DNA of 64,000 nucleotides from Bursaphelenchus xylophilus (lineage: Eukaryota > Nematoda > Chromadorea > Rhabditida > Aphelenchoididae), in NCBI GenBank assembly GCA_904066235.2, contig CAJFCV020000003.1:1674001-1738000 (forward strand), read 5' to 3'. Each line of letters opens with the position of its first letter. Position 1 is the stretch's first letter. Below are positions 32,271 to 44,540 of this stretch, piece after piece. A program made the position numbers and the translations under genes. The notes beneath the pieces were generated by a model, which worked only from the letters and a program-made list of their open reading frames with translations, was not told where the DNA came from and made no database searches.

Positions 32271-34865
32271 ATGGAACCGCAGATTTTTCTATTTGTTGCT
32301 GGATACGTAGCAAAAACCTTTTCCTCATTGTTCGCGATTATTGCGTTGCACTTTCTAACGCAAAAAGGGCAACCGGACACGGCGAGGTTGTACAGACGCT
32401 CGCTGGTGTGGACGATTTCGATCGATTTATTGTATTCCACATGTGGGCTGCTGTTTTATCCGGTAAGTGAAGTGTAAATTCTAGTTGGTTTTTTGCTGTC
32501 AGTCTGTCGGGAAAATAATGGGGACCATGTCGCTACGCCGATTGCGTCACTGAGGTAAAAAGCAGTTTTCATAAAAATTTTAAAAAATAAAATAATGGCG
32601 ACAGAGTCCCCATTATTCTCCCGACAGACTGGTGGGGCGCCGCGACCCTTGCGGGCAACCACCTTGCGGGTAGCCGACATTTACTTATCAGAATCTACCG
32701 TAATCTCTGTAGTGTATAATAGAAATTTTGCATTGGCAACTCCCTGGTACTGGCAAGTGCACTAATGTACTGCATAAAATCATTCACCGCTTTCGAAGTT
32801 ACTGTTTCCAAAAAATCAAAGTTTCTGAACGTTTAGAAATGCCTGGTTCATGGTGACATTGTGAATAAATACTTGCCAATACAGTGGCGGATCTGATTCA
32901 GCGGCAAAAAACGTACCATTATGCATTCGGGAAGTATCAAAAAATGTGGCGAAATGACTCCCTCTCCAAGTGAAAAAACTCCAATTTGAAAAACGCATCC
33001 GCTCTTTCTTGTGGACGGTGCGGCTTTCAAGACGGATTTTTTTCAGTTGGAGAGGGATATTTTGCAACATTGTTTGATACTTTCCGGATGGTGCGTTTTT
33101 TTGCCACTAGATCAGGTCCTCCACTGTAACTATTCCAGTCATCGCTTGGAAACTTTGTTCGCAGCATCTAACTGCCAAATCCATTGTTACAATTTCCTGT
33201 TATAAGCAACTGTTGGCTGATTTCCAAACATATCCGCAGAATCTTTGTGGCTCTGCCATCAAGTGGTGGCCCGCAGGTGTAAGGAAAAAGCAATTCGATT
33301 TTGCCGCGACACAATTCATTATCTCGGCAGCGATATGGTTTTCGATGCAACGCGCTCGTTATTTTCCCGACAGACAGTTAGGGGCCTCCAAAAATAGCCC
33401 TCACATTCCCTGCCATGCAAAATTCATTTTCAGATCGTGAACTTTGAAGCGGACACGGTCATCTTCGAGTTCATGGCCTTCCACTTTCTGCATCTGGGCC
33501 ACCGCACCGCCGCGTTCACCGAAGGCGCCCTGCTGATCCTCGTCGTCATTGTGTTGCCGATTCAGGCCGTCGTTCGGTACGGGAATTTGCGGTCGAAGCC
33601 GCTGAGCAGTGCCCAGCTCGATGGGATGTTTATTTTTTGCATTTTCATCGCCATTTTGTATGGACTCCTCACAAGCGCCGCCGTAAGTCCATGGGAGCCG
33701 CCGAATCTTCCTGCCGACGCATATCCTCAGGTGATTGTGGTGGTGCAGCTGGTAAGAGGTTCGAAATTCATCCGATAGATATCGAAAATCTTTTAGAATG
33801 CGGCCATTTCAAGGGCGATGACATTTGTCTGTGTGTTCCTCGTTATCACAACGTACGCGTTGATTGTCATCTATACGTTGAAGGCGAGGATGTTGATGAA
33901 GACTATGCAACGGGTTATTAGCAACGAAACGAAGAGGTTGCAGGCGAGAATGAGGAAGTTGATTATCATTCAGGTAAACCGTAGCGTCTTTTTTAAAACA
34001 GTTTTTTACAAACTGAAGGGGCCCGGACATTGTTGCAACGACCAAATTTCTTGAAACTTGGCCAGTAGAAGGGCTGGGCATGCTGACAAAAAGCGATATC
34101 GGGTTTTGCGAAATTTCACCCATTGTCACGACTTAGTCGTGGTGTAAGATGGCCCTGAACTTGCCCGCTACTACTAGTATTCACTACCCTCTGATAACCC
34201 GGAGACACAGACTAGAGGACTCTGGCAATAAAACTGTGAACTCACGATATTGACTCCAGACGATGTGACCACCATACAACAACAATAGACTACAGTAGAC
34301 AATACAACGGTTTTTTGCACACAACACAACCGGGAAAAGGCAAAACACAAATTAATACTGATTGGGCGATTTCTCTTCTTTATATACCAATTTGTCGGTC
34401 ATTCCGTGGGAATATGCAAATTCACACGCGAAGTCGTGACACCATTCCGGGATTACTGTAACAGTTTGTATTTTATAAAGTGGCGGTTGCTGTGGGCCGG
34501 GTGAGGGCTCTATGAGTCCAAAACTTTTTGTGGTGCTGTTTTCGACCATGTCAAACATTTTCCTAATCAATCAGACCAATATAGTTTTTCAGACCGTATT
34601 CCCTTTATTTTGCCTTGTCACTCCGACATTTCTCCTCGGCGCCTACCCGTATTTGGACCTCAAAAATTACACGCATCTGCTCAATGACTTCTGCACAACT
34701 TGCTTTATCTGGATATCGCTGTTCAACCCTCTGTCCGTCATAATGCTGATGCCGCAATATCGGCGAAAATTTTTTAGAGCGCTATGTTGGGGAACAAGTC
34801 CAAAATCGCCAGCGGCAACAATGGTGACCTCGATTGCAGAGGCGCAGACGGTTCGAAGACAGTAG
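32271..34865 (+). CDS. nematode chemoreceptor, seven-transmembrane, Str-superfamily type
   Basis: Exons 32271..32462, 33434..33751, 33797..33973, 34593..34865; 319 residues, all introns phase 0. Hydrophobic segments visible in order: IFLFVAGYVAKTFSSLFAIIA; VWTISIDLLYSTCGLLFY; AFTEGALLILVVIVLPI; MFIFCIFIAILYGLLTSAAV; AMTFVCVFLVITTYALIVIY; FPLFCLVTPTFLLGAYPY; and CTTCFIWISLFNPLSVIMLM. It ends with MPQYRRKFF, the pattern after the last helix of Str/Srh-type receptors (N-P with a following basic R-R-K). Such receptors sit in sensory cilia. The exact subfamily is not clear. Introns 1 and 3 contain elements. Confidence 0.75.
32499..32631. mobile_element. S-family MITE, subtype 1
   Basis: TCAGTCTGTCGGGAAAATAATGGGG pairs with CCCCATTATTCTCCCGACAGACTG. 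It lies in intron 1 of the chemoreceptor, 36 bp after the donor. Confidence 0.75.
32882..33126. mobile_element. R-family MITE, full length
   Basis: TA, CAGTGGCGGATCTGATTCAGCG at the left, the inverse with CCACTG, TA at the right; 245 bp. It lies in intron 1 of the chemoreceptor. Confidence 0.85.
33285..33375. mobile_element. S-family MITE, right part
   Basis: Subtype-1 interior and right end (CTCGTTATTTTCCCGACAGAC). It ends about 60 bp before exon 2 of the chemoreceptor. Confidence 0.6.
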
Positions 34866-35749
34866 TATAGGAGGTTAAGGTTCTAACAAAGTATAATATG
34901 TTACTTGATAAAGACCCGGTTGATGCTCAAATAAAGCGCTGAAAAAGTAATTACTAACAAGGGAGGTCACTTTTTTCGCAGGCGGACTTTGGAACGGGAC
35001 CTAGTAGGTTTCAAACATGAAGTGTAAGATATATTTATTCGTCGAATCACCAACAACAAAGTAAATCACACAAATACCAGCGAGGTGAGGACAGCGAAAC
35101 GGGTTACTTGTCCGCCTCAGATACAACCGAACAACTGAAGAGAATATTCCAAGTGAGACGTCTAACCGACCCATCGGTGCGGCATGCCAATGAACGGTGG
35201 TGTTTTCGTGGCGGGACGCAGACGAAAGCTGGGTGTTCTAGTTGAATGGCAGAGGATTGCACGGGGAATGTGGTTCTGTTGGGGCTGTCCTGGTCCTACG
35301 CTCAGATTTTTTTAAAATTTGTACACATGTCAAGCATAGAAATTCTTGAAAATTTTTGCTTGCGCTTTGCTGGCGACTCCGGGATATTACACGATATTTG
35401 AGACAGCACATAAAACGCGGAGAGCGTTCAGAAAGAAAAACACCCTTTGGCCATATAATTGTCAGTTTTATGCGGAAAAAATTGATTTTTAGAGGAAACA
35501 TTATGCTCTACGGTAAAAAAAGTATGGAAATTTTCGCGCCAAAATTTGCAAAAAAAGCGTTCCATTTTAACCAGTTTTTAATCTAAAAAATCTCAGCAAT
35601 TTCTGCATAGCGTGAGCTAGGCGTCCCGCACATGCCTTAAAAAAACCTTTGCCAAATTTGTCTCAAGTTCCACCAAAAACATAAATATATTTTTATTGCC
35701 AACAATCGCCATTGTTTACTCTTGTATACCCAAATTTTTTCTTATATGT
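34866..35749. other. 3' flank of chemoreceptor and repeats
   Basis: About 34905-35298 is the partner of the dispersed repeat near 12205. From about 35300 it is a D-family relic (GAGAGCGTTCAGAAAGAAAAAC, GGAAACATTATGCTCTACGG). No gene is seen. Confidence 0.5.
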
Positions 35750-35977
35750 TCACTCTATATAAAAGACCTGTACCTCCTTTGTTTTCGCCTCCCAAAAACG
35801 GAACTTTGGACAGGTGTGTTCATTCGGGTTTAACAAATATTTGTACAAGTTCCGGCACTTGAGCTCGCCGTAAACGCAAAAACCCGGGCAAAGGGCGACT
35901 GGGGCGCTAGGTGGTTTTTGCATTTGGGATTTGTTTATAAACTTTACATAAGGATGAAGGGTGTTGAGACGGAACAT
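35750..35977 (-). CDS. doubtful short ORF with four cysteines
   Basis: 75 codons from ATG at 35977. The middle part is GC-richer than its surroundings and reads LCPGFCVYGELKC with a further cysteine in HTCPKFRFW. There is no signal peptide and no splice partner. It could be an exon of an unseen gene or a chance frame next to AT-rich DNA. Not recognised. Confidence 0.25.
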   Translation of the reverse strand: MFRLNTLHPYVKFINKSQMQKPPSAPVALCPGFCVYGELKCRNLYKYLLNPNEHTCPKFRFWEAKTKEVQVFYIE

Positions 35978-36730
35978 GAGGTTTTGAACTTTATTTTTTT
36001 TTGTTTTTTTAAAGAAGGAAATTTTTTGGAATAAAAAATATTTTTTAACAAGAATGCTCTTTAAAATTTTATTATATTTATTAATTTTTTTGGAAAATAT
36101 TTTTTAATAAAAATGAATTCAAAAAGCTCTTTATATACGCCAATTAAAACATAAAAAGAAAATCTTGTTTTTTGAAAACATTTTTTATACAAAAACTGCT
36201 AAAAAAGAGGCACAAAATTAAATTTTTTTTTATTGAAATTTTAATTTTTTTATGTATTTAAAAAGCGTATTTTTTACTGAAAAATATTTTTAAATAAAAT
36301 TCGATTTTGCGACTTTTTAAAGTTTTATGAAAACTTTGAAAATTTTAAGGCCAATATTTTTTTTATTTAATTTTTTGGAAAATAAATTTTAATAAACGTG
36401 AATTCAAAAAGTTCTTTATTTACCCTAATTTAAAAAAAAAGTAAAAAGAAAAATTTTGTTTTTTGGTGCGTTTGAAAAACATTTTTTTTAAGAAAAAAAA
36501 ACTTCCGAAAAATCAAAAAATTCAATTTTGCTTTTTATTTAATTTATTGTAAAATATTTTTTAAGTTTTTAAAACTATTATGGTATTAAAAAAAGAAAAA
36601 AAAATATTTCTTATTATTTATGTTTTTCAAAAAGAATTTTTTATACAAACATGCTAAAAAATTTTTGCTGATTTTTTTATTTTTATTTAATATTGATTTA
36701 TATAAAAAAAGAAATCAATCTGAAATCTAC
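35978..36730. repeat. AT-rich block with a partial tandem duplication
   Basis: Mostly A and T runs. A segment with GAATTCAAAAAGYTCTTTAT occurs at about 36115 and 36398, about 285 bp apart, and the following sequence is similar, suggesting an old tandem duplication. Confidence 0.45.
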
Positions 36731-38313
36731 TCCAAATAATTTGAAATTCAAAATGTCCTTCCTCAATAACAATAAGCGATTACGAATTCATCCCTCGTAA
36801 GCCGTTTCCTTTTAATTTTCGCTCGAAATCAGACCCCTTCCGAAAATCGCGCGGTTTTAAATTGCTTGCGGAGACGAGTATTCATATTGGCAGGTAATGA
36901 GGGCCATTTTCGGAAATGCATCATCGCTTTTGTTGCGTTTTATTTTCGCAAGATTTTGTGGGATTTTCAGCGTTTATTAATGCGATTTTTTTGGGTATAT
37001 TTGGCAACCCCTACCGAGATATTGAACGACAAAAAGTATGCTCATGTTTTGACCACTGGCCATTATTTATTTTCGAGGCGGTCTTCGAAACCCTTAAGTG
37101 AACTGTAAACTTGATACTCCCCTTATTTCGACTATTTGACACTCTAAGCCCGCTTCCTTCCGTCTTTTAGGCTCTATTTTCTCTTCTTTGTTTTCGCCGT
37201 TGATTCATCTTCAACGCAAATAGTCGCCTTCTGTGGGGCCGGACAAATAAGTAATGGGCATTTTAAGCATTTCTATATTTTTATTCACCGGGTTTGAGTT
37301 TGAAAAACCAAAAAAATTAAAAAATTTTTTTTTTGATTTTTTTGGAAAAATTTATTTTTTTGGCTACTGCAATGTTTTTTTTAAAAATTTTGCATACATA
37401 CTCTGTATGTGTCATACATCGATTCCTGAAAATTTCAGCTTAAACTTTGCAAGGACCGCCAAGATATTCAACGATCTTTTTGGCGAGATAACACGCAAAA
37501 TGAAGAGAGTCGGCCAGACAAAAAAATGAGCTTTGCCTTTTTATAAATGACGTTATAAGTTGTGCTCGGTAAAAATTGATTTTTCTGTTGAAAATTTTTT
37601 ACCTTGCAAGGAAAATCTAATGATTTTGAAGGCTAAAATTAGCTCCCAAAAATTTTTTTTTTCAAGTTTTTTTTTGCATTTTACCTCTTTACAGCAAAAC
37701 CTGTCTATATATAACAAAAATTTCCGAGGCTCTAAGAGTCAATGTTATGCCAAAATGAACCTCAACGCAAAAAAAATCCTTTTATAAAAAATCATTTTTT
37801 TCGGTTGCTGAATATTTGTTGTACAGATGTTTCACTGTATTTTTCCATCCATATAATAGATCCCATGTTTCCTAAACGCACTTTTTCTCATTTCATAACC
37901 AATAAAAATTTCCCACGATCCCCCGGCGAAAACAGGTCGTCATATCAACACGTCCCCTAAAAATTTGCCAAGTTTGGCCAAACTTTTTTGGAGACAAAAA
38001 AGAGCTATATTATGGTAGGTGGGAAGCGCCGAAGTTTTTTTTTGTTGAAAAAGTTTTGGTTTTTACGAAATTTGGGGGCTTTTTTGAGGCTAAATTATGT
38101 ACAATGAGACCTCTCTGCAACAAACCGCAAGGAATCCAAAAAAAATTTCGTTATAGAAAGGTTTTCTTCTTTGGATAGTCATTTTGGTCTAACAAGATTT
38201 TTTTACTGAGATAAAGCATAAAATGCGGAGAGAAGTTAGAGAAAAAAAGGTGTTTTGACCAAGTTTAGGAAAGTTTGCTGTAAGCAAGTTATGAAAAAAA
38301 ATGATTTTTGTGA

Positions 38314-38450
38314 TCAATCTGTCGGGAAAATAATGTTGATTTGTGGTCTCAAAATTTCTCATTTTGTCGTAGCCGTAAATCGCCAGCCGTCGCAAAGCGA
38401 TGATGGGCGATTCCAAGGCTCGACGAATCCAGATTACTTTCCCGACAAAG
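38314..38450. mobile_element. S-family MITE, subtype 2
   Basis: TCAATCTGTCGGGAAAATAATG at the left and a degraded right end TTACTTTCCCGACA. The interior is typical. Confidence 0.7.
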
Positions 38451-39669
38451 CCAAAATGTTGCTTGTGAAAGTCAACCGGTAAAAAAATTTTTTTTTGGAT
38501 GTGATTCAGAGTCTCTGTTAGCGAACCCGCACACAGCAAGACCTGGCTATAACAAGCAATTTCCGATCTCCTAAAAGTCAATTTTAGGCCAAAATCTCCG
38601 CAAAAATTAAGATTAGAGGAATTGATCTAAATTTCATCAATTTTTACAATGTTTGAACATGTCATTTGAAGAAAAGATTCCATAAATCAGCCCCCTTCTC
38701 AATCCCAAAATTCGTACGAATTTTAAACCGCAACCTTGAAGACTCATGGCAGATGTTTTCCAAGGCGTTTTAAAGCGTCTAATATGTCTAATTTTTATTG
38801 GAGAGGCGTTTTTTACAAGCTCCACTCTCTCTGCTCAATTACAGAGCGGTTTCGGACATATGTTCATTAATTTTTGGGAGGGATCGCTTGATTTCTTCTT
38901 TGCAAAATTGGTTGTGATGTAAGAGTGGACACTTGAGGAGAGCAGCAAATTTTTTTGTAGGATTTTATGCGGATTTCAAAGATTTGTTGCAGATAACTTG
39001 AACATATTGGGCAAATTTTATAGAAATTGGATTTTTGTGGACTTCACAGATTGCCCGAGGGCGGGCTAGTCAAAGAAATTTATTTATTCGGATACGGAAA
39101 TTTAGAGATCTCTATAAAATTTATTTTTAATTTATATAGTCTGGTTGACTATTTCTTAAGTTATTGACCAGAGGAGGACATTTCTGGCCAATAAAGGTGA
39201 CGTGCGTGTTTTAGTCAAGGCTAGCTAGTGGTCAGTTGTTTCAAAATCAATTAGCAAGTTTGTTTATGGGGCCCTAATTTTTACCCCAGTTTTTGGTTGC
39301 CTTGTTGGTGCTGCACAGCAGGATGGGTCAAGTTTATCTCCCCATGTGTCAAGTCAACCCTTTAATTTTATTTTTTGGATCAAATTTTATTACTTTCATT
39401 GCTCTGATAAAAGCTCTTTTCTTAATGTAAATAGTCAGTTTAACTCATCCATATTATGACTTGACATAAGAGGATAAGCTTGACGCATCTTGCGATGCAC
39501 TATTCAAAATTCAAATTTTTGGAAAGCCGTACGGACACAGTAATCTTGAAAATTACATGGCTCAAAAATGGGTGCGTCTAAGATCAATTTGATATATCAT
39601 TGACAAACAACGGGCCATTGACTGTCGAGTTATAGTAAAGACAAGCTTATTAACTCATTACTTGCGGCA

Positions 39670-39700
39670 TTTTTGCTCATTATTTTCCTGACAGATTGAT
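39670..39700. mobile_element. S-family MITE, right end only
   Basis: Only GCTCATTATTTTCCTGACAG and a few bases remain. Confidence 0.5.
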
Positions 39701-40672
39701 GTAATCGCTTTTATTTTTGATACCTAAATACCTCGTTTGCCAAACTTTCCAATATTTTTACAATGCCCTTTGCACTTCTTTAGTGACTTTATAATGACCG
39801 CAAGTTGTTGTAAAAAACGCAATTTGCCACAATTTTTTTTATTTCTCCTTTCTTCTCCCCGATTCAGACAGTTTTATGAACCCGAAAACTCTCTTTGTGT
39901 TGGGCCAAATGGGCCAAAGTCACCTGTTTCGACCGGTCGAGACAAATCACCGCTCATTTGTCACTCCGTTTTCGCCCGCGCACCCATCAAAATATTATAT
40001 TATTCATCCCAACTTTCGGAGTAAATAAACCGATTTTTTTCGCCCGAAATGGTTGGGGGTTTTATTGTGAAGAACTAAATGTATTATATTATAAATGCCC
40101 TCGGGATTCTGAATTTTATTTTCTGACTCAATAGAAGGCTTTTGTGAGGGGTTACGGGGGTTTTCAAACTCTTTGATCGAGATTTGAGATCAATTTTTAC
40201 TTTGAATTATATCACCATTGAGCGAAGGTTCTTTTTTAAATTTGATTTGCATTACAAAGGAAGTACCCCAATTTTTCATATTTTTGGTAAGAAATTTGGT
40301 ACTTCAAATCCCTAAATCCCATATCAAATTCCACCTTAATTTCCGCTGTTGTTCAGCCGATCAATTTCTTAATCTGCATTGTTAATCTATCCTCTTCCAA
40401 AATTAAGGCTATAAAAAACGAAAAACAATGGTAATCTTATCCTTATAATAAAGGCAAATTTATACGTTACTCTCGTTGAATTTACTCATTATTTCTCTAT
40501 GTATTTATGTAGTATAGTGCATATACAGGGTGTGCTTTGTTTTCGGATAAAATTGAATTGACTATGACTTCTTGATTTTTGGGCCAAAAGCAGGGTGAAA
40601 TTTGCCAAAAAAACTAAAAAATCAAAAAAAAAAAATCGAAAGTTATGACCAAAATTCCGTTAAAAAGTATGG

Positions 40673-40899
40673 CACGTCAATCCAGCGCATTTCCTGAACC
40701 GTTTCGAAACTTCGTACCGTTTTCATTGGTTTAAAAGAGAGACGAAATGTCGCGAAATTATCGGCACTTTTTCTCGCCCGAAATAATTGTTTTTTTCTCG
40801 AAAAGAAAAAAGAAAGATAAGAAAATGCGTTTTATCGGATTTTGAACGAATCACCAAAAAAGGGGCGGGAAATTTTTTCTTCTATTTTGGATTGACGTG
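40673..40899. mobile_element. C-family element, intact, 5-bp duplication TATGG
   Basis: 227 bp, the same length as the copy in F3 and in the opposite orientation. Flanked by TATGG on both sides. Its sequence is very close to the F3 copy, suggesting recent activity. Confidence 0.85.
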
Positions 40900-41419
40900 T
40901 ATGGTTTTCTAACGTCCATCACTCCCACAGAAAAATCAAAAGTATGCGCACTTATATATTTATTATCTTCCAAGTATTTGCATTGAAAGATTAGTCACTT
41001 CATTATCGGTGTAATGGACGCATTCATTATGCAAATATACATGACCTTTGTCCCTTCTTATCTGCACAAGTTTAAATAATTGCGCAACCCTTTGTTGATC
41101 TTATTGCGTAATATTTTGGGAGGATGTGAGAAGAGGTTGAAAGAGTGTTGACTATTAGCAGGCATCTTCAACAAAAATTACAGCGATTTTGAGGTAAAAA
41201 AGGGTTGCTTTTTGGATATGGCCTTTTTAGATCTAGCCAAGCTACTGTGTCTCTCCATTTGAGTCTAAAATTGACTCTTATGGCCTCTGAAATTGCTCGT
41301 TAAGCAGAGGTTTTGTTGTATGGGAGTTTTCTGTATACTAGTATTCTCACAAGGTGCACCGTGCATTTCACATTTTTTTGTTTTTTTCTTCCGCTGTGCG
41401 GCGAAATATCGCTAAAAGT

Positions 41420-41546
41420 AGGCAGGTTTCAGCGTGAGCCAACCGCGAGTGAAAATACAGTAAATTTGATTTTGTTGCGAAAAAAATCAGTTTTTCGGCG
41501 GCGATTTTCGACGCAACGATGGCTCATTATTTTCCCGACAGACTGA
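41420..41546. mobile_element. S-family MITE, right part
   Basis: GGCTCATTATTTTCCCGACA then GACTGA; the interior is degraded and the left end is not found. Confidence 0.5.
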
Positions 41547-42171
41547 TGAAAAGTCTATTTCTAATAAATTTCTGACTTTCCATACGAACTAGTCTTTCGT
41601 TGAACCTCATAATTCCCGTCCTCGTATCTTTCTTTTACAAAACTTTGCCATTTATCAACAAAAATAGTCATTGCCCATTTCTCATTGTTTTCTTCTCTTA
41701 TTTTTCCTCTTCTCTAGCCCTCTCCTCAACCTCAACGATCCTCTCCGTTTCACGTCTAATCTGGGATGGCGATCTCCGGCTGACCACTAATGGGTGAAGG
41801 CCGATAAATGGACCGGTCAGTGCAAAATTAATGAAGTAAATTTGTTAGAAACGACCTCCGAGTTTATTCAAGCGCCCCTTAATGGGATCGTCGTTGTATT
41901 GCGGTGTTATTTTTGGTGTTATCAGCGCGCGAGGGGGTTTATTATAGGCTTATAAAATGGTTGGAAAATACACATATTTGGAGGGATGGGGTTGTTTGGA
42001 AGGTGTTTTGAGGGTTGATAAGATAAAAACTACGGTGGAAAATTGTGGGTTTGCAATAGAGAAATATGTACAATTTATCGTGGCTGAGAAGTTTAACAAT
42101 TTTTTTGAGAGTATACACAAAATGAGGGCCATAAAATTAGACGTGTTTTAGAATTCTTAAAAAGCAATCTA

Positions 42172-42310
42172 CCAGTCTGTCGGGAAAATAATGGGGATTT
42201 CTCGCAGCAAAATTTCTCGCCTTGTCACAGTCGCGCACCAAATCCCCGGCCACGTCTAGCCGTCGCAGAGCGATGATGGAAGGATCCACATTATTTTCCC
42301 GACAGACTGA
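42172..42310. mobile_element. S-family MITE, subtype 2
   Basis: TA, CCAGTCTGTCGGGAAAATAATG to its inverse, TA. Both ends are intact. Confidence 0.85.
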
Positions 42311-42441
42311 TAAGGCCAAAATTTCATTTCGAAAAATCAACCAGTCAATAAAAAAAAATTTTTTTTGCATATGCACTGACGCCTATGTATAAAAAACCGT
42401 ACTGCAAAACCTCTCTATAACAAACAATTTTAGATTCCCTA

Positions 42442-42595
42442 TCAGTCTGTCGGGAAAATAATGAGCGCAATTTCGCTGTGCCAATTGCGTCGTTGAACTG
42501 AAAAGCAATTTGATTTTGCCGCGCAAATTCACACAATTCATTTTTGATGCGATTTTCGAAGTGACAGAGTGCTCATTATTTTCCCGACAGACTGA
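42442..42595. mobile_element. S-family MITE, subtype 1
   Basis: TA, TCAGTCTGTCGGGAAAATAATGAGC to its inverse, TA. It is a good reference copy for the subtype. Confidence 0.9.
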
Positions 42596-43186
42596 TAAAA
42601 GCCAATTTTAAGGCAAAAATTCATCGCAAAATAAGGCCCTTCAGGCACGGCTAAACTTCTCGGTTTCTTGCGATTTTTTGTCTATAGATCTTGCTGTATC
42701 TCCCCCAAAAAGTTGCGTTTTGAATTCTCTCACCTTTCAAGATTTCTCGTCATTATTTAATCCATCATTTTATCAAAAACTTGGCCCATTAGATTGATAT
42801 AAAAATAATAAATGACCGAAGAATGGGCGAGTGGTGTTTTACGAGGGAATGATGCGTTATAATGGCCCGGAGATATGCTCATTGACAAGAGCGAATCGTT
42901 GATTGCTTAGAGGTGTTGTGTAATAATTTTATGGTAATTAAATGGTTTAGTTTATGGGTATTCTGCTATGAAATTTTGCTTTCAGAGTTTTAAAATACGC
43001 CAAGCATTTTCTTTTTTGTCCATTTTTACTGTAGAGGGTAATGTTTCCACGAAAAATAAACTTTTTCCAAGCAAAACTAGGAAGGTTATGGCCAAAAGAA
43101 GTTTTTTCTCTGACCGCTCTCCCCTTTTTGCCTACTCTCTCTGCAGCAAAAACCGTTCAATGTCTCGGCTGCGCCTGCAAAGCGTA

Positions 43187-43432
43187 CAGTGTCCGACCTG
43201 ATCCAGTAGCAAGCAACGTACCTTTTGGCGTCAGGGAAGTATCAAAAATGTGGCAAAATGCCTCCCTCTCTAAGTGACAACGATTTTAAAAGACACTCGT
43301 ATTTTTATCAGTGAAATGGAGCGGCCTTCAAAACTGAGTTTTTTAGTTGTAGAGGTAGGCATTTTGCTACATTTTTGATACTTCCCGAATGCAAAATGGT
43401 ACGTTTTTGCCACTGGATCAGGTCCGTCACTC
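43187..43432. mobile_element. R-family MITE inserted in a D-family relic
   Basis: TA, CAGTGTCCGACCTGATCCAG at the left; GGATCAGGTCCGTCACT near TA at the right. The sequence just left of it (TCTCTGACCGCTCTCC) is D-family. Confidence 0.75.
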
Positions 43433-43896
43433 TATTTTCATCTTCAGTCCAGCCTGTAAGCAATACGATCCCTTCATCTTTCATTAGGACCCTTTTTACC
43501 TTGCTTTAGCCTCTCCTTTCTAACCGTCGCCTTTGATGACATAATCCACCAACTACTTGGGCGTCTGTTCTCCACACTTTTCTCGGTTTCTAATCGAACC
43601 TCAACTTCTTTTTTATCTCCCCACCGAACTGTCCACCTCGATTTTTCAGTGGCTTAATATCAGGTAATGGGCGCGCTCTCGACGCGTGCCCAAAAATAAT
43701 ATTTTCATAAAAGGCGGCGCCGCTTTCACGAACTCTCGGGATGGCTGACTTTCTATAGCGCGCGATTATTTTCATTCTCTTCTGATGGGGGCGCAGAGGA
43801 CAGGGATTGATTGATTCTGCGGTACAATGCGGCTGGCTGCAAAATGTCAAGGCTTTTGTTGCTTAATAATTTACAAGGGAATAAGGCCTCAAAATG

Positions 43897-44308
43897 CGAT
43901 GCACAGATTTTCATCAAGTTTTGCACACATGGATGGCATAGGCCACGTATCAATTTGTGAAAGTTTTAGCTCGCGCTTTCCAGGCGAGCCGAGATATTCA
44001 CGCTCTTTGTCGCTAAGAGCGTACGCGGAACGCGGAGAGCGGTCAAAGAGAAAACCACTTTTTGGTCATATTTTTGCTAGTTTCGTGCGGAAGAAATTGA
44101 GTTTTTGTGCAAACATTGGTCTCGATGGTAGAAATAGGCGTAAAATGTTCTATGCCAAAATTCGCAAAAAAAGTGTCAGTCTTTCACCAAGCTTTGATCT
44201 AAAATTTTGACCATGTCTCCGAGAACCTTTTATATCTGGAAAGCTTTGTTTAAACTTGTGCCGGGCTTCATCAAAATCTGTGCGTCGCACTTGGAATACT
44301 TCCCTTGA
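43897..44308. mobile_element. D-family element, diverged copy
   Basis: It contains the D-family order: AGCTCGCGCTTTCCAGGCG, GAGAGCGGTCAAAGAGAAAAC, then GTGCGTCGCACTTGGAATAC near the right end. The left end is degraded. Confidence 0.65.
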
Positions 44309-44399
44309 GATCTTGGAAAACGGGTTTCAAATTTGTGGGGTTTGTAAAATACGAGTTTCTTTGCTCATCGAAAAATGCTCGTTGCTGGCATTTTACTTA

Positions 44400-44540
44400 T
44401 CAGTCTGGTACACTGGATTTGCCGCAGCAAAATTTTTCACCTCTTCGCGCCCCAAATCTCCAGCTGCGGCTAGCTGCCACAAAACGATGATGGGAAATTC
44501 CAAGGCCCAACAAATCCACATTATTTTCCCGACAGACAAA
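44400..44540. mobile_element. S-family MITE, subtype 2, diverged
   Basis: TA then TCAGTCTGGTACACTGGATT; right end ACATTATTTTCCCGACAGAC. The left end has lost part of its inverted repeat. Confidence 0.65.

Noticed and set aside
36866..37108. An 80-codon frame with hydrophobic segments near AT-rich DNA.
   Set aside because: It overlaps another frame of similar length on the same strand, and neither has a signal peptide pattern or splice partners.
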